Shown here in pieces: positions 36,355 to 47,295 of a stretch of DNA of 64,000 bases. Below the pieces are notes generated by a model that ran no database searches, had not been told where the DNA came from, and was given only the letters and a program-made list of their open reading frames with translations. The stretch's first letter is position 1. Each line of letters begins with the position of its first letter. Made by a program: the position numbers and the translations under genes. This DNA comes from Duffyella gerundensis (GTDB taxonomy: Bacteria; Pseudomonadota; Gammaproteobacteria; Enterobacterales; Enterobacteriaceae), in the NCBI RefSeq assembly GCF_001517405.1, contig NZ_LN907827.1, forward strand, positions 1,122,587-1,186,586, given 5' to 3'.

Positions 36355-37320
36355 TTACTTCACTTCGAGCCCTTTGGCCTGCATATCGGCGTGATAAGAA
36401 GAGCGAACAAACGGGCCACAGGCGGCATGGGTAAAGCCCATCGCCATCGCTTCCTCTTTCATTTCGTCGAATTCGGCAGGGCTAACGTAGCGCTGCACCG
36501 GCAGGTGGTGACGGCTTGGCTGCAGATATTGACCCAGCGTCAGCATCGTAACGCCGTGGCGACGCAGATCGCGCATCACCTCAACGATTTCAGCGTTGGT
36601 TTCGCCCAGTCCAACCATCAAACCCGATTTGGTAGGAATGTCAGGATGCGCCTCTTTAAAACGCTCCAGCAGCTTCAGAGACCAATCGTAGTTAGCTCCC
36701 GGACGCACCTGACGATAAACGCGGGGCACGTTCTCCAGATTATGGTTAAACACATCTGGCGGCGTGGCGGTTAAAATGTCCAGGGCACGATCCATACGGC
36801 CACGGAAGTCAGGCACCAGCGTTTCAATCTTAATCGTCGGACTCTTTTCACGAATGGCCGTGATGCAGTCGGCAAAGTGCTGTGCACCACCGTCACGCAG
36901 ATCGTCACGATCCACCGAGGTGATAACAACATAACGCAGCGCCATGTCGGCAATGGTTTGTGCCAGTTTGCCCGGCTCGTTGCTATCCGGCGTCACCGGA
37001 CGACCGTGGGCCACGTCACAGAAAGGGCAGCGACGGGTACAGATTGCGCCAAGAATCATAAAGGTGGCCGTACCGTGATTAAAACACTCTGCCAGGTTAG
37101 GGCAGGAGGCTTCTTCACACACCGAGTGCAGTCCATTTTTACGCATTGCGGCTTTGATGCCCTGAATGCGACTGGAATCGGCCGGTAATTTAATCTTCAT
37201 CCACTCCGGCTTGCGTAAGATCTCCTGACGCTCGGTCACCACGGTTTTCACCGGGATCAACGCCATTTTGTCTGCGTCACGATATTTGACGCCGCGTTCC
37301 ATCTGAATTGGTTTACTCAT
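36355..37320 (-). CDS. lipA: Lipoyl synthase LipA
   Basis: LipA is a radical-SAM enzyme that inserts two sulfurs into octanoyl-lipoyl domains. The 321 residues equal the E. coli protein. The auxiliary cluster ligands are C68, C73 and C79, and the SAM cluster ligands are C94, C98 and C101 (CTRRCPFC). It works after LipB, encoded just upstream on the same strand; the 158-base gap suggests a separate promoter. Confidence 0.98.
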   Translation of the reverse strand: MSKPIQMERGVKYRDADKMALIPVKTVVTERQEILRKPEWMKIKLPADSSRIQGIKAAMRKNGLHSVCEEASCPNLAECFNHGTATFMILGAICTRRCPFCDVAHGRPVTPDSNEPGKLAQTIADMALRYVVITSVDRDDLRDGGAQHFADCITAIREKSPTIKIETLVPDFRGRMDRALDILTATPPDVFNHNLENVPRVYRQVRPGANYDWSLKLLERFKEAHPDIPTKSGLMVGLGETNAEIVEVMRDLRRHGVTMLTLGQYLQPSRHHLPVQRYVSPAEFDEMKEEAMAMGFTHAACGPFVRSSYHADMQAKGLEVK

Positions 37321-37478
37321 AAATGTGCCGGTTCCGGTTTGGATAACGGTTCAACGGCGTCAGCGAGCACGCCATCAACTTTATTTGATAAATTGGCAAA
37401 AATTATATCATTCTGCCGGGCAATTATCAGCCTGCTGATGTGCGGTAACGTTACAATTTTGTAAAACAGCACATACAA

Positions 37479-38138
37479 TCACAGAACATCCAGTTCATCT
37501 GCCGACCGCCACTCGCAACGGGTGATGGCCAGCTGCTGGCAGAAGGCATCGATCAGGCGTGGCTGAACGTCGGCTGGCGTTACGCCGGGCGCAACATCAC
37601 TCAACTGCATCATCTGCATACCGGCATAGCCGCAGGGATTAATGCGCTGGAAGGGGGCTAAATCCATGGCGATATTCAGCGCCAGACCATGGAAAGAGCA
37701 GCCTTTGCGGATGCGCAGGCCAAGCGAGCAGATCTTCTTCTCGCCAACATAAACGCCCGGCGCATCGGCCCGTGCGCTGGCGCTGACATCATAGTGTGCC
37801 AGCGTCTCTACCACCGTCTGTTCCAGCGCGGTGACCAGCTCACGCACGCCGGTTTTACGGCGCTTCACATCCAGCAGCACATACATGATTTGCTGGCCGG
37901 GACCGTGATAGGTTACCTGGCCGCCGCGATCGCTTTGCACTACCGGGATATCACCGGGCACCAGCACGTGTTCCGCTTTTCCTGCCTGACCCTGCGTGAA
38001 AATAGGCGGATGCTCCACCAGCCAAATTTCATCGGCGGTTGTCGCGTCACGGGTATCGGTAAATTGATGCATGGCCTGCGAGACGTCATGCCAGGGGCGC
38101 AGACCCAGTTGGCGAATGATGAGAGTATCTGATTGCAA
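37479..38138 (-). CDS. lipB: Octanoyl-[ACP]:protein N-octanoyltransferase LipB
   Basis: LipB moves octanoate from acyl carrier protein to lipoyl domains. The start is set at TTG 38138 because residues from there align without gaps with E. coli LipB, which also uses TTG; longer readings add unrelated residues. This gives 219 residues. The catalytic C169 (INPCGYAG) and K135 (EKKICSLG) are at the E. coli positions. ybeD lies 83 bases upstream on the same strand. Confidence 0.95.
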   Translation of the reverse strand: MQSDTLIIRQLGLRPWHDVSQAMHQFTDTRDATTADEIWLVEHPPIFTQGQAGKAEHVLVPGDIPVVQSDRGGQVTYHGPGQQIMYVLLDVKRRKTGVRELVTALEQTVVETLAHYDVSASARADAPGVYVGEKKICSLGLRIRKGCSFHGLALNIAMDLAPFQRINPCGYAGMQMMQLSDVAPGVTPADVQPRLIDAFCQQLAITRCEWRSADELDVL

Positions 38139-38221
38139 AGCTGCTATCCGCTGAGGGCACAAGAAGGGCAGTATAACGCTGGCAAAGGGCAACACCAAAC
38201 GCCCTTTGCCGTCGGGCAAGG

Positions 38222-38485
38222 TCAGAGCACCATACGAACAATTTCGATGTTACCTAACTCTTCATACAGGATTTCAACCTGCTCAATATGCGTGGCGGTA
38301 ATGGTAATAGAAACCGAGTGATAATTACCTTTACTGCTGGGTTTCACATCCGGCGAGTAATCGCCAGGCGCATGCCTTTGCACCACTTCAACCACGTGAT
38401 CAACCAGCTCCGGTTGCGCCAGACCCATTACTTTGTAGGTAAACGGGCAGGGAAATTCGAGCAGCTCTTTCAGATTGGTTTTCAT
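38222..38485 (-). CDS. ybeD: YbeD, DUF493 protein
   Basis: An 87-residue ACT-like-fold protein, the same length as E. coli YbeD and nearly identical in [15 protein letters not shown] and THIEQVE. The start at 38485 (MKTNLKELL) matches E. coli. Its function is unsettled; the fold resembles allosteric ACT domains. It lies between dacA and lipB, just after the dacA terminator. Confidence 0.93.
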   Translation of the reverse strand: MKTNLKELLEFPCPFTYKVMGLAQPELVDHVVEVVQRHAPGDYSPDVKPSSKGNYHSVSITITATHIEQVEILYEELGNIEIVRMVL

Positions 38486-38501
38486 AATAACTCCGGTGCA
38501 C

Positions 38502-38528
38502 AAAAAAGGCTCCCGCCGAAGCGGGAGC
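38502..38528 (-). terminator. dacA terminator
   Basis: On the minus strand a perfect 8-bp stem GCTCCCGC/GCGGGAGC with a UUCG tetraloop is followed by CTTTTTT. It lies about 60 bases after the dacA stop and before ybeD. Confidence 0.9.
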
Positions 38529-38589
38529 GAGAGATAATAATGTTATAAGGGCGGCGAGGGAGAAATTCAAGCCTCTCGCCGCGCCGGGC

Positions 38590-39801
38590 TTAACCGAACC
38601 AGTGGTGGAACATCAGTTTGATGTAATCCACGATGCGGCCAAGGAAGCCGCCTTCCGGCACTTCATTCAGCACCACCAGCGGATGCTGCTCAACGGTTTT
38701 GCCATCCAGCTGGAAGTTAATGCTGCCAACTACCTGATTTTTCTTCAGCGGCGCATGCAGTTCAGTGTTGGTCAGCACATAGCTCGCTTTCAGATCTTTC
38801 ATGCGGCCACGGGGGATAGTGAGATAAACATCTTTATCCACGCCCAACTCAACCCGATCGCGATTACCAAACCACACCGGCTCAGATGAGAACTCTTTGC
38901 CCGCTTTCAGCGGCGCAACGGTTTCAAAAAAGCGGAAACCCCAGGTCAGCAATTTTTTACTCTCAACTTCGCGCCCTTTAAAGGTGCGTCCGCCCAATAC
39001 GGCAGAGATCAGACGCATCTGGCCTTCGGTTGCTGAGGCGACAATGTTATAACCTGCCGCACTGGTATGACCCGTTTTGATGCCGTCAACGTTGAGGCTG
39101 GTATCCCACAGCAAACCATTACGGTTGGTCTGACGAATATTATTGAAGGTAAACTCTTTCTCTTTATAAACCGAATACTCTTCCGGCACGTTACGAATCA
39201 GTGCCTGGCCAATCAGTGCCATATCGCGCGCTGAGCTGTACTGACCATCGGCATCCAGACCGTGCACCGTCTGGAAATGGGTATTCTGTAGGCCAAGCGC
39301 CTTAACGTAGTTGTTCATCAGACCAACAAACGCATCCTGGCTGCCGGCAACATAATCGGCCATCGCCACGCAGGCGTCGTTACCTGACTGCAGCACAATG
39401 CCGCGTGTCAGCTGGGATACCGGCACGCGATCGCCTGGCTTCAGGAACATCAGCGATGAGCCTTTAAACACCGGATTGCCGGTCGCCCACGCATCCTGAC
39501 CCACGGTGACCATATCATCCTGATGGATTTTGCCCGCTTTCACCGCCTGACCGATAACGTAGCTGGTCATCATTTTGGTCAGGCTGGCAGGATCGCGTCG
39601 CGCATCGGCATTTTTCTCTGCCAGCACTTTTCCTGAGTTGTAGTCGATAAGCACATAGGCTTCGGCATCGATATCGGGCACGCCCGGAATCATCGTTTTC
39701 AGATTAACATCTTCAGCCAGGGCGAAATGGCTAAGGCTAAGTGCGATCAGCGATCCCACTGATAAACGTTTAAAGAGAGAAGCAGGTTTCAAAGTGTTCA
39801 T
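38590..39801 (-). CDS. dacA: D-alanyl-D-alanine carboxypeptidase DacA (PBP5)
   Basis: PBP5 trims the terminal D-Ala of peptidoglycan pentapeptides in the periplasm. The 403 residues equal E. coli DacA. The signal peptide ends at HFALA (about 29). The penicillin-binding motifs are SLTK (S73-K76), SGN and KTG in order. The C-terminal amphipathic helix [14 protein letters not shown] anchors it to the membrane. The start at 39801 is chosen by alignment; a longer reading lacks homology. Confidence 0.97.
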   Translation of the reverse strand: MNTLKPASLFKRLSVGSLIALSLSHFALAEDVNLKTMIPGVPDIDAEAYVLIDYNSGKVLAEKNADARRDPASLTKMMTSYVIGQAVKAGKIHQDDMVTVGQDAWATGNPVFKGSSLMFLKPGDRVPVSQLTRGIVLQSGNDACVAMADYVAGSQDAFVGLMNNYVKALGLQNTHFQTVHGLDADGQYSSARDMALIGQALIRNVPEEYSVYKEKEFTFNNIRQTNRNGLLWDTSLNVDGIKTGHTSAAGYNIVASATEGQMRLISAVLGGRTFKGREVESKKLLTWGFRFFETVAPLKAGKEFSSEPVWFGNRDRVELGVDKDVYLTIPRGRMKDLKASYVLTNTELHAPLKKNQVVGSINFQLDGKTVEQHPLVVLNEVPEGGFLGRIVDYIKLMFHHWFG

Positions 39802-39917
39802 GTGTGGGACGACGGCATCCATGGGGTTAGGTTTAAAAAAGTGGCTTACTATAACAAATGCCGGTTTTACCGGCATCCTGTCTCGCCATTCCGTTGTGAT
39901 CAGACATTGCTCAGTGC

Positions 39918-41009
39918 TTACATTTCAGGGCGAGCGCTGGTAATAAAGCCATCGATCTGCGCTTCACTTTTCAGGCGCTGCTGCAGGGCGGCTGCTTCCG
40001 CACGGGTTTTAAAGCCGCCAAGCTGCACGCGCTGCACATCACCTGCAGCTTCAACCGCACCCGGGACGCTGAAGCGCTGGCTCAGATTATTCATCAGCTG
40101 CTGCGCACGAGCGGGATCTTTCACCGCGCCGACCTGCACAACATAACCAACTGCCGGATGCGCCGTTGTGGCACTGGCAGCGGCAGGGGGAGCGGGCTGA
40201 GTCATGGCCGGAGCAGCAGGCGCAGGCTCGTTGCTTTCCAGCACGCCGCCTGGCAGCGGCTGTGGTGCACCAAGGAAACCGCTGCTGCGCACCGGTGCGC
40301 CCACATCGCTTTCGCTGTTTAGCGTGCTGTTGTCAACCGGATGGCTCTCACCCTGGTTCATCTCTGGCGCCGGTGCCGATGGCGTACCGAGCACCGTCAT
40401 GCCGCCGCCAGCGATATCCGGACGTGCGGGCAGGGCATAGCTCTGTTTAGCGACGCGAGTGCCGATGGTACCGGGACCGGAAAGCGTGCCGTCTGGCGCC
40501 ACATTAATAAAATCAATGCGCACCTTGCTGTTATTAGAGATGTTCAGGCGATCGCCCGCCGCACGCGACAGGTCAATAATGCGGCCTGGCTTATAAGGGC
40601 CACGGTCGTTGATACGCACTACAATCTGTCGGCCGTTGGCGATGTTGGTCACGCGAACGTAGCTGGGGATGGGTAGCGTGGGATGCGCTGCGGTAAGGGC
40701 TTCGGGATCAAAGTTCTCGCCCGAGGCGGTGCGCGTACCGTTGGCTTCCTCGCCGTACCAGCTGGCAAGGCCCGTTTCGCTGTAGTTCGACGGATCCTTA
40801 ACGATACGGTAGTTTTTGCCGTTGACGCTGTAATCCTGGCTGGTGGCCGGATTCACAGGTTCATAACGCGGCTCAACGCCGCCGATTTCCACCACCGGTC
40901 CGTTGTAAGCGGCAGGCTGTTGCGATGAAATCGGTGCCTGTTGATCGTTGGTGCTACAGGCGGCCAGCAACAGTGAAGCCACGCCAATCCAAAGCCAGTC
41001 CTTACGCAT
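39918..41009 (-). CDS. rlpA: Septal-ring lipoprotein RlpA
   Basis: A 363-residue outer-membrane lipoprotein with lipobox LLAAC (C18). It has a double-psi beta-barrel domain ([39 protein letters not shown]) and a C-terminal SPOR domain ([18 protein letters not shown]) that binds denuded glycan at the septum. Orthologues in Pseudomonas are lytic transglycosylases. It follows mrdB by 12 bases in the mrdA-mrdB-rlpA operon. Confidence 0.95.
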   Translation of the reverse strand: MRKDWLWIGVASLLLAACSTNDQQAPISSQQPAAYNGPVVEIGGVEPRYEPVNPATSQDYSVNGKNYRIVKDPSNYSETGLASWYGEEANGTRTASGENFDPEALTAAHPTLPIPSYVRVTNIANGRQIVVRINDRGPYKPGRIIDLSRAAGDRLNISNNSKVRIDFINVAPDGTLSGPGTIGTRVAKQSYALPARPDIAGGGMTVLGTPSAPAPEMNQGESHPVDNSTLNSESDVGAPVRSSGFLGAPQPLPGGVLESNEPAPAAPAMTQPAPPAAASATTAHPAVGYVVQVGAVKDPARAQQLMNNLSQRFSVPGAVEAAGDVQRVQLGGFKTRAEAAALQQRLKSEAQIDGFITSARPEM

Positions 41010-41021
41010 GTGTGAAGCCTC

Positions 41022-42140
41022 TTAAACGCTTTTCGATAACATTTTTCGATGAGTGTGGATCGACATCACAATGCCAAATCCCGCCATAAGCACAATCAAC
41101 GCTGAACCGCCGTAGCTGACTAACGGCAACGGCACGCCAACTACCGGTAAGATACCACTAACCATGCCGATGTTAACAAAGACATAAACGAATAAAATCA
41201 GCATCAGGCCACCCGCCATCACGCGGCCAAAGGTAGTTTGCGCTTTAGCTGCAATCATCAGGCCTCGAATGATCACCAGCAGATACAGGGCCAGCAGAAT
41301 CAGCACGCCCACCAGGCCCAGCTCTTCAGCCAATACCGCGAAGATAAAGTCGGTGTGGCGTTCCGGCAAAAACTCCAGCTGTGACTGGGTGCCATGCAGC
41401 CAGCCTTTGCCGCGCAGACCACCGGAACCAATAGCGATTTTTGACTGAATAATGTGATAACCAGCACCCAGCGGATCGCTCTCGGGATCGAGCAGCATCA
41501 TGACGCGGTCGCGCTGATAATCGTGCATCAGGAAGAACCAGAGCACCGGAATAAAGGCGGCAACCAGCAGCACCGCCACGCCAATCAACTTCCAGCTCAT
41601 GCCCGACAGGAACAGCACGAACAGTCCGGATGCAGCGATCAGAATAGAGGTGCCGAGATCGGGTTGCGCAGCCACCAGCAGCGTGGGTAAAAAAATCAGT
41701 ATCAGTGCGATACCGGTGTTTTTCAGCGTGGGCGGACAGACGTCACGGTTGATAAAGCGCGCCACCATCAAAGGTACGGCGATTTTAGCGATCTCCGACG
41801 GCTGAAAGCGCACCACGCCGAGATCGAGCCAGCGCTGCGCGCCTTTACTGATTTGGCCGAAGGCGTCAACCGCCACCAGTAAGATGACACAGACGACATA
41901 GAGATAGGGTGCCCAGCCTTCATAGACGCGCGGCGGCACCTGAGCCAGCGTAATCATCACCACCAGCCCCATCAGAATCTGGCCGATTTTGCGCTCCATC
42001 ATACCCGGGTCCTGGCCGCTGGCGCTCCACATCACAAAGGCGCTGTAGATCAGCAGCCCGGAAATAATGACTAAGAAAATGGGATCGATATGGAGACGTG
42101 TCCAGATCGATCTTTTTTGCGGACTATCGCTCATGGACAT
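41022..42140 (-). CDS. mrdB: Rod-shape peptidoglycan glycosyltransferase RodA (MrdB)
   Basis: RodA is a SEDS-family glycan polymerase of the elongasome. The 372 residues (E. coli 370) contain ten predicted helices, and the conserved [38 protein letters not shown] and [16 protein letters not shown] blocks. It works with PBP2 (mrdA), whose stop is two bases upstream. The start could be 42140 or 42134; the first has AAGG at better spacing. Confidence 0.97.
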   Translation of the reverse strand: MSMSDSPQKRSIWTRLHIDPIFLVIISGLLIYSAFVMWSASGQDPGMMERKIGQILMGLVVMITLAQVPPRVYEGWAPYLYVVCVILLVAVDAFGQISKGAQRWLDLGVVRFQPSEIAKIAVPLMVARFINRDVCPPTLKNTGIALILIFLPTLLVAAQPDLGTSILIAASGLFVLFLSGMSWKLIGVAVLLVAAFIPVLWFFLMHDYQRDRVMMLLDPESDPLGAGYHIIQSKIAIGSGGLRGKGWLHGTQSQLEFLPERHTDFIFAVLAEELGLVGVLILLALYLLVIIRGLMIAAKAQTTFGRVMAGGLMLILFVYVFVNIGMVSGILPVVGVPLPLVSYGGSALIVLMAGFGIVMSIHTHRKMLSKSV

Positions 42141-42142
42141 GA

Positions 42143-44047
42143 TTATTCACCTTCGTAGCCGGGTGGCACCGGCGCGGCGTCGGGCAGCACGGTGTTATTG
42201 TCGCCTAACATAATATGATCGAGGATTTGACGCATCACGGTTCCCACCGCCGGACCTGCGCCGCCGTTCTCCAGAATAATCGTTACCGCAACGCGCGGTT
42301 TGTCATAAGGGGCAAAGGCGGTCATCAGTTTGTGATCGCGCAGGCGCTCGGCAATTTTGTGGGCGTTATAGGTTTCGTTTTCTTTCAGGCCAAAGACCTG
42401 CGCCGTTCCCGATTTGGCCGCAATTTTGTAAGGCGCATCGGCAAAGCTTTTGTGCGCCGTGCCGTTGGCGCGGTTGGCAACGCCATACATGCCATCTTTG
42501 GCAATTTCCCAGTAGCCGGAGTGAATATCGGCAATTGGCTGACCCGGCGGCTGACGCCAGGGAACCAGTCGATTATTCTCACGGGTGGCGCGCAGCAAAT
42601 GCGGCACCTTCACCTGGCCATCGTTAATCAGAATCATCATCGCTTTGTTCATCTGCAGCGGAGTAGCGGTCCAGTAACCCTGGCCGATGCCGACCGGAAT
42701 GGTGTCGCCCTGATACCACGGTTTTTTGAACCGCTTCTGCTTCCATTCGCGGGTTGGCATGTTGCCGGGATTTTCCTGCGGCAAATCGACGCCGGTGCGC
42801 TCGCCATAGCCGAACTTGTTCATCCACTCGCCCAGACGATCGATGCCCATGTCATAGGCGACCTGATAGAAAAAGGTGTCCGCTGACTCTTCCAGCGACT
42901 TGGTGACGTTCAGCCGGCCGTGGCCCCACTTTTTCCAGTCACGGTAACGCTTTTCAGAACCCGGCAGCTGCCACCAGCCCGGATCGAACAGGCTGGTATT
43001 GCGGTTGATAACGCCAGCGCTGAGCGCTGAAACAGCAACGTAGGGCTTAACGGTTGAGGCGGGCGGATAGGCCGCCTGTATGGCGCGGTTGTAGAGGGGG
43101 CGATTTTCATCGCTGAGCAGCGCCTTGTAATCCTTACTGGATATACCGTCAACAAACAGGTTGGCGTCGTAGCTCGGGGTCGAGACCAGCGCCAGCAGTT
43201 CGCCGGTACGTGGATCCGAAACCACTACCGCCGCCCGGCTGCCAGCCAGCAGCGTTTCGATATATTGCTGCAGCTTGAGATCGATAGTCAGCCAAATATC
43301 ACGGCCCGCCTGAGGCGACTGTTCATGCAGCTGACGGATCACGCGCCCGCGGTTGTTGACTTCAACCTCTTCATAGCCGGTTTTGCCATGCAGGACGTTT
43401 TCATAAAAGTTTTCGATACCGAGTTTGCCGATATCGTGAGTCGCGGCGTAGTTAGGCCACAGCCCCTCTTTGTCGAGGCGCGCAACGTCGCGATCATTAA
43501 TTTTGGATACGTAGCCCACCACGTGGGTTAACGTCGGACCGTAAGGATAATAACGGCGCTGATAGCCTTTGACCTCAACGCCAGGAAAGCGGTACTGATT
43601 AACGGCAAAACGCGCGACCTGCACGTCGTTCAGCCCGGTCTTTAATGCAATTGAGGTAAAGCGGCGTGAGCGCTTGCGCTCTTTCTCAAACGCATCAAGA
43701 TCGTCATCGGTGAGATCAAGCACCGGACGCAGCGCCTGTAGCGTCTGCTGCAAATTATCGACCTTTTCCGGCACCAGTTCGGCCTGATAGATCGTGCGAT
43801 TCAGCGCCAGCGGCGTGCCGGCACGATCGTAAATAATACCGCGGCTCGGCGCCACTGGCACCAGCTTGATACGGTTCTCATTGGAGCGCGTACTGTAATC
43901 TTCGAAGCGCAGGATCTGCAGGTGGTAAAGATTAACCACCAGAATGCTGGAGAGGAGAAGAATGCCAAAAAATGCGATCAGCGCACGGCGCACAAACAGG
44001 GTTTGCTCGCCGGTATAATCTCGAAATGAGTTACGTTGTAATTTCAT
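42143..44047 (-). CDS. mrdA: Peptidoglycan DD-transpeptidase PBP2 (MrdA)
   Basis: PBP2 is the class B transpeptidase of the elongasome. The 634 residues (E. coli 633) contain an N-terminal membrane anchor ([19 protein letters not shown]), the dimerisation or pedestal domain, and a transpeptidase domain with the active-site ASTVKP near 330, SAD as second motif and KSGTAQV as third. It is followed by mrdB and preceded by rlmH on the same strand. Confidence 0.97.
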   Translation of the reverse strand: MKLQRNSFRDYTGEQTLFVRRALIAFFGILLLSSILVVNLYHLQILRFEDYSTRSNENRIKLVPVAPSRGIIYDRAGTPLALNRTIYQAELVPEKVDNLQQTLQALRPVLDLTDDDLDAFEKERKRSRRFTSIALKTGLNDVQVARFAVNQYRFPGVEVKGYQRRYYPYGPTLTHVVGYVSKINDRDVARLDKEGLWPNYAATHDIGKLGIENFYENVLHGKTGYEEVEVNNRGRVIRQLHEQSPQAGRDIWLTIDLKLQQYIETLLAGSRAAVVVSDPRTGELLALVSTPSYDANLFVDGISSKDYKALLSDENRPLYNRAIQAAYPPASTVKPYVAVSALSAGVINRNTSLFDPGWWQLPGSEKRYRDWKKWGHGRLNVTKSLEESADTFFYQVAYDMGIDRLGEWMNKFGYGERTGVDLPQENPGNMPTREWKQKRFKKPWYQGDTIPVGIGQGYWTATPLQMNKAMMILINDGQVKVPHLLRATRENNRLVPWRQPPGQPIADIHSGYWEIAKDGMYGVANRANGTAHKSFADAPYKIAAKSGTAQVFGLKENETYNAHKIAERLRDHKLMTAFAPYDKPRVAVTIILENGGAGPAVGTVMRQILDHIMLGDNNTVLPDAAPVPPGYEGE

Positions 44048-44080
44048 CCGCTGCTTGAGTTGTCCGGTTAGCTCTGTGGT

Positions 44081-44551
44081 TTATTCACGGTGATAAGGAT
44101 GATTGGTCGTGATACTCCATGCACGGTATAAACTCTCCGCCACCAACACGCGCACCAGCGGATGAGGCAAGGTGAGGGCTGAGAGTGACCAGCTCTGCTC
44201 CGCTGCGGCTTTGCAGGCGGGAGCCAGTCCTTCCGGACCGCCGATAAGCAGGCTGACATCACGTCCGTCCTGTTTCCAGCGTTCAAGTTGCTGAGCAAGC
44301 TGTGGCGTTTCCCACGGCTGACCCGGTATATCAAGCGTCACAATGCGATTGCCTTTGCCGACCGCCGCCAACATCGCTTCGCCTTCTTTTTCCAGAATGC
44401 GTTTGATATCAGCATTTTTGCCGCGTTTACCCGCCGTGACCTCGATCAGCTCGAACGGCATATCCTTCGGGAAACGACGCAGGTACTCCATAAAGCCGGT
44501 TTGTACCCAATCCGGCATTTTGGTGCCAACGGCAACCAGCTGCAATTTCAC
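44081..44551 (-). CDS. rlmH: 23S rRNA pseudouridine-1915 N3-methyltransferase RlmH
   Basis: RlmH is a small SPOUT methyltransferase that acts on Psi1915 in helix 69 of assembled 70S ribosomes. The 156 residues are one longer than E. coli because of one extra residue in [10 protein letters not shown]. The trefoil-knot SAM site shows LLIGGPEGL and the C-terminal [20 protein letters not shown]. It starts three bases after the rsfS stop, so the two are coupled. Confidence 0.97.
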   Translation of the reverse strand: MKLQLVAVGTKMPDWVQTGFMEYLRRFPKDMPFELIEVTAGKRGKNADIKRILEKEGEAMLAAVGKGNRIVTLDIPGQPWETPQLAQQLERWKQDGRDVSLLIGGPEGLAPACKAAAEQSWSLSALTLPHPLVRVLVAESLYRAWSITTNHPYHRE

Positions 44552-44554
44552 CGC

Positions 44555-44872
44555 TTAGCTCCAGAGTTTTTCCAGCTCATACAGAACACGGCTCTCTTCC
44601 TGCATAACGTGGACAATCACTTCGCCCAGATCGACCACGACCCAGTCAGCGGTGTTCTTACCATCAATACCTAATGGAATCAGACCTGCGGCGCGTGATT
44701 CCTGCACGACATGGTCGGCAATAGACATAACATGACGAGTGGACGTACCGGTGCAGATAATCATGCAGTCGGTGATGCTGGATTTACCCTGCACATCCAG
44801 TGAAACGATATCCTGACCTTTAAGATCATCAATCTTATCAATAACGAACTCTTGGAGTGATTTACCTTGCAA
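44555..44872 (-). CDS. rsfS: Ribosomal silencing factor RsfS
   Basis: RsfS binds uL14 and blocks subunit joining in stationary phase. The start is set at TTG 44872, which has AAGGGG six bases upstream and gives 105 residues, aligning exactly with E. coli (MQGKALQDF). An ATG seven codons upstream contains this ribosome site within its frame and is unlikely. The core [19 protein letters not shown] and [11 protein letters not shown] are typical. Confidence 0.95.
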   Translation of the reverse strand: MQGKSLQEFVIDKIDDLKGQDIVSLDVQGKSSITDCMIICTGTSTRHVMSIADHVVQESRAAGLIPLGIDGKNTADWVVVDLGEVIVHVMQEESRVLYELEKLWS

Positions 44873-45010
44873 AAGGTTCCCCTTCGATAACATCAGATTA
44901 GTGGGAGTAGCGGGCGCAGATGATAAACGGCTGTTGCCGCAGAGGTGAACCCGCGTTGCGCAGCCCGGCGCCTTGCCGAAAATTAAGCGGCGTAGTATAT
45001 CATGCGTGCC

Positions 45011-45661
45011 TTAGCCGCGATACAAGCCAGCATGGCTAATATAATCGATAACCGCGTCGGGCAGCAGATCGCTGCAGGATTGTTTTTGTAAATATCGTTG
45101 ACGGATTTCGGTGGCGGAAATATTTATCATCGGCGTATCGGCCAGATAAATTAAGCCGTGCGGCTGCTGGTGAAAGCGCGCCGTGTCGCGGCAAACATGG
45201 CGGTCGAGCCAGTTCTGCATCTCTTCATTGGCCATCTCAGCCGGATAGCCGGGCCTTTTACACACCAACAGGTGGCACAATTCCAGCAGTTCCTGCCACT
45301 GATGCCAGTGGTGCAGCGTCAGCAAGGAATCCTGACCGATAATGAATCCTACCGGTTGCTGTGGGCCACGTTCAGCACGTAATCCGCGCAGGGTTTCCAC
45401 GGTGTAAGAGGGCGTTTGTCGCTGCAATTCGCGCAGATCGATGTTGAACAGGGGACGATCGGCGATTGCCTGTTCAATCATCGCTACCCGCTGAGCTGCG
45501 CTCGCTTCCGGCTGCGGTTTGTGCGGCGGAACATTATTGGGCAGCAGCGTGACCTGCTGTAACCCGATCTGGCGAGCCAGTGCCTCCACCGGGCGCAGAT
45601 GACCATAATGGATGGGATCAAAGGTGCCGCCAAACAGCGCCTGCAGCGCCGGGCTATTCAC
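45011..45661 (-). CDS. nadD: Nicotinate-mononucleotide adenylyltransferase NadD
   Basis: NadD makes deamido-NAD from NaMN and ATP. The 216-residue nucleotidyltransferase shows [11 protein letters not shown] at the N-terminus, [10 protein letters not shown] and the C-terminal ISATEIRQR. The start is GTG at 45661, overlapping the holA stop by eight bases, so it is translated from the leuS-lptE-holA message. Confidence 0.96.
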   Translation of the reverse strand: MNSPALQALFGGTFDPIHYGHLRPVEALARQIGLQQVTLLPNNVPPHKPQPEASAAQRVAMIEQAIADRPLFNIDLRELQRQTPSYTVETLRGLRAERGPQQPVGFIIGQDSLLTLHHWHQWQELLELCHLLVCKRPGYPAEMANEEMQNWLDRHVCRDTARFHQQPHGLIYLADTPMINISATEIRQRYLQKQSCSDLLPDAVIDYISHAGLYRG

Positions 45662-46685
45662 TGGCGAACGCCGCTGGAAATTGAGGATGACATAACATCA
45701 GCGAGAGCGTCTCCAGCTGTGACCAGAGCGACTGGCCGTAATCCTGCTTCAACGTAATCTCCATCTGCGTCAGCAGGGAGATCGCCTGATGCAGGCGCTG
45801 CAGATTCAAACGTTGCAGCGCGTCGGTAAACAGCTGGCGTCGATTTTGCCAGACGCGCAGTTGATCAAGCTGCGTGCGCAACGGCTGATTGTTAACGTTA
45901 CGCTGCAGCGTTAACAGCGTCATGAGATCGCGCTGCACGGTACGTAACAAAATTACCGGTTCGCCATCTTCACTGCGCAGCTGCTGCAAAATATGCAGCG
46001 CGCGTTTGCTTTTACCGGCCAGCAGCGCATCAACCCAGTGAAACGGCGTGAAATGTGCTGCATCATTGACCGCCTGCTCGACACGAGGCAGCGTCAGTTT
46101 GCCATCGGGCCACAGCAGCGACAGACGTTGGAGCGCCTGCGACAACGCCAGCAGATTGCCTTCATAGCAATAAGCCAACAGCTGAACCGAAGGGTCGTCA
46201 ATGGTCAGTTGCATCGCTTTGGCGCGGCTGGCGATCCAGCGCGGCAGCTGAGCCTGTTCCGGCGTCTGGCAGGGAACCAGCACCGCATTGCTGCTTAATG
46301 CTTTAAACCAGGCGGCATTTTCCTGAGCTTTGGTCAGCCGATTACCGCGCACGATCAGCAAAATGTCGTCGTGCAGCAGCGTGCTGAGTTTCAGTAACTG
46401 TTCGGCGATAGCGGCATTGGGGCCGTTATCTGGCAAGGTTAAGGTCAGGGTTTGCCGCGTTGCGAACAAGCTTAACGCCTGGCATACGCTGAAAATGGTT
46501 TCCCAGTCGGTGCTGGCATCCAGCGGCATGCTGAGATGTTCAGTAAATTCCTGCTGATGTGCTGCAGAGCGTATGGCATCCTGACTTTCCTGCAGCAGAA
46601 GCGGCTCATTGCCCAGCAGGAAATAACAGGCGCGCAGCCCCTCACGGAGCTGCGCGCCAAGTTGCTCAGGATAAATCCTGATCAT
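45654..46685 (-). CDS. holA: DNA polymerase III subunit delta
   Basis: HolA is the clamp-loader delta subunit that opens the beta sliding clamp. The 343 residues match the E. coli size and start MIRIYPEQL. The protein is a degenerate AAA+ without Walker motifs. It overlaps lptE by four bases (46682-46685) and nadD by eight. Confidence 0.96.
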   Translation of the reverse strand: MIRIYPEQLGAQLREGLRACYFLLGNEPLLLQESQDAIRSAAHQQEFTEHLSMPLDASTDWETIFSVCQALSLFATRQTLTLTLPDNGPNAAIAEQLLKLSTLLHDDILLIVRGNRLTKAQENAAWFKALSSNAVLVPCQTPEQAQLPRWIASRAKAMQLTIDDPSVQLLAYCYEGNLLALSQALQRLSLLWPDGKLTLPRVEQAVNDAAHFTPFHWVDALLAGKSKRALHILQQLRSEDGEPVILLRTVQRDLMTLLTLQRNVNNQPLRTQLDQLRVWQNRRQLFTDALQRLNLQRLHQAISLLTQMEITLKQDYGQSLWSQLETLSLMLCHPQFPAAFASE

Positions 46686-47281
46686 TGCAGGCTGGTTGCC
46701 GAAGAAGAGGGCACTTCTGCGGATCCGCTGCCGGGCTCAATGATCTCCGGCTCCGGCAGGGTCGCTTTGTTGTTCTGCTGTGCCGCATGAACCGTCAGCA
46801 GCTTGCGCACCAGTTGCTCGGCTGCACGCTGACGCATCTCCTGCACGATCATGTCCTGCTCGGTATCTTTAGCCAGCGCCGCCTGCGGGTTATCGAAGAA
46901 CGAACGATAGACCGTGGTGCTTATTGGATAAATGCCCTTACCGGGCAACAAGACCTGCGCATTCAACGTCATGACCAGCGAGTACTCGGCCGTTTTACCA
47001 TCACGAAAAACGGTCGCGGTGTCGCGGCCCTGCACTTCACCCTGCAAACGCAGCGAAGGAATATTGATACGATTTTTCTTGCTGTCCTCAACAATTTTAA
47101 CGTTGTTGATACGCAGCTGCTGGCGTACCGCACGCGCCAGCGGTCCATACGGGTCGCCACTGTCGACGATGAGGGTTTTCATTTCAGACGGCACCTGCGT
47201 GGTGCCGCGAGGATGAAAGCCGCAACCGGCGGTGATTAACACCGCCAGCCCCAGAAACATACTCAGAATCGGATGTCGCAC
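46682..47281 (-). CDS. lptE: LPS-assembly lipoprotein LptE
   Basis: LptE plugs the LptD barrel and helps insert LPS in the outer membrane. The start is GTG 47281, four bases after AGGAGG, matching the E. coli GTG start and giving 199 residues. The lipobox is ITAGC (C20). The core [15 protein letters not shown] and [20 protein letters not shown] are conserved. The C-terminal tail is longer than in E. coli and acidic. It begins 14 bases after the leuS stop. Confidence 0.95.
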   Translation of the reverse strand: MRHPILSMFLGLAVLITAGCGFHPRGTTQVPSEMKTLIVDSGDPYGPLARAVRQQLRINNVKIVEDSKKNRINIPSLRLQGEVQGRDTATVFRDGKTAEYSLVMTLNAQVLLPGKGIYPISTTVYRSFFDNPQAALAKDTEQDMIVQEMRQRAAEQLVRKLLTVHAAQQNNKATLPEPEIIEPGSGSAEVPSSSATSLQ

Positions 47282-47295
47282 ACTTCCTCCTGAAC

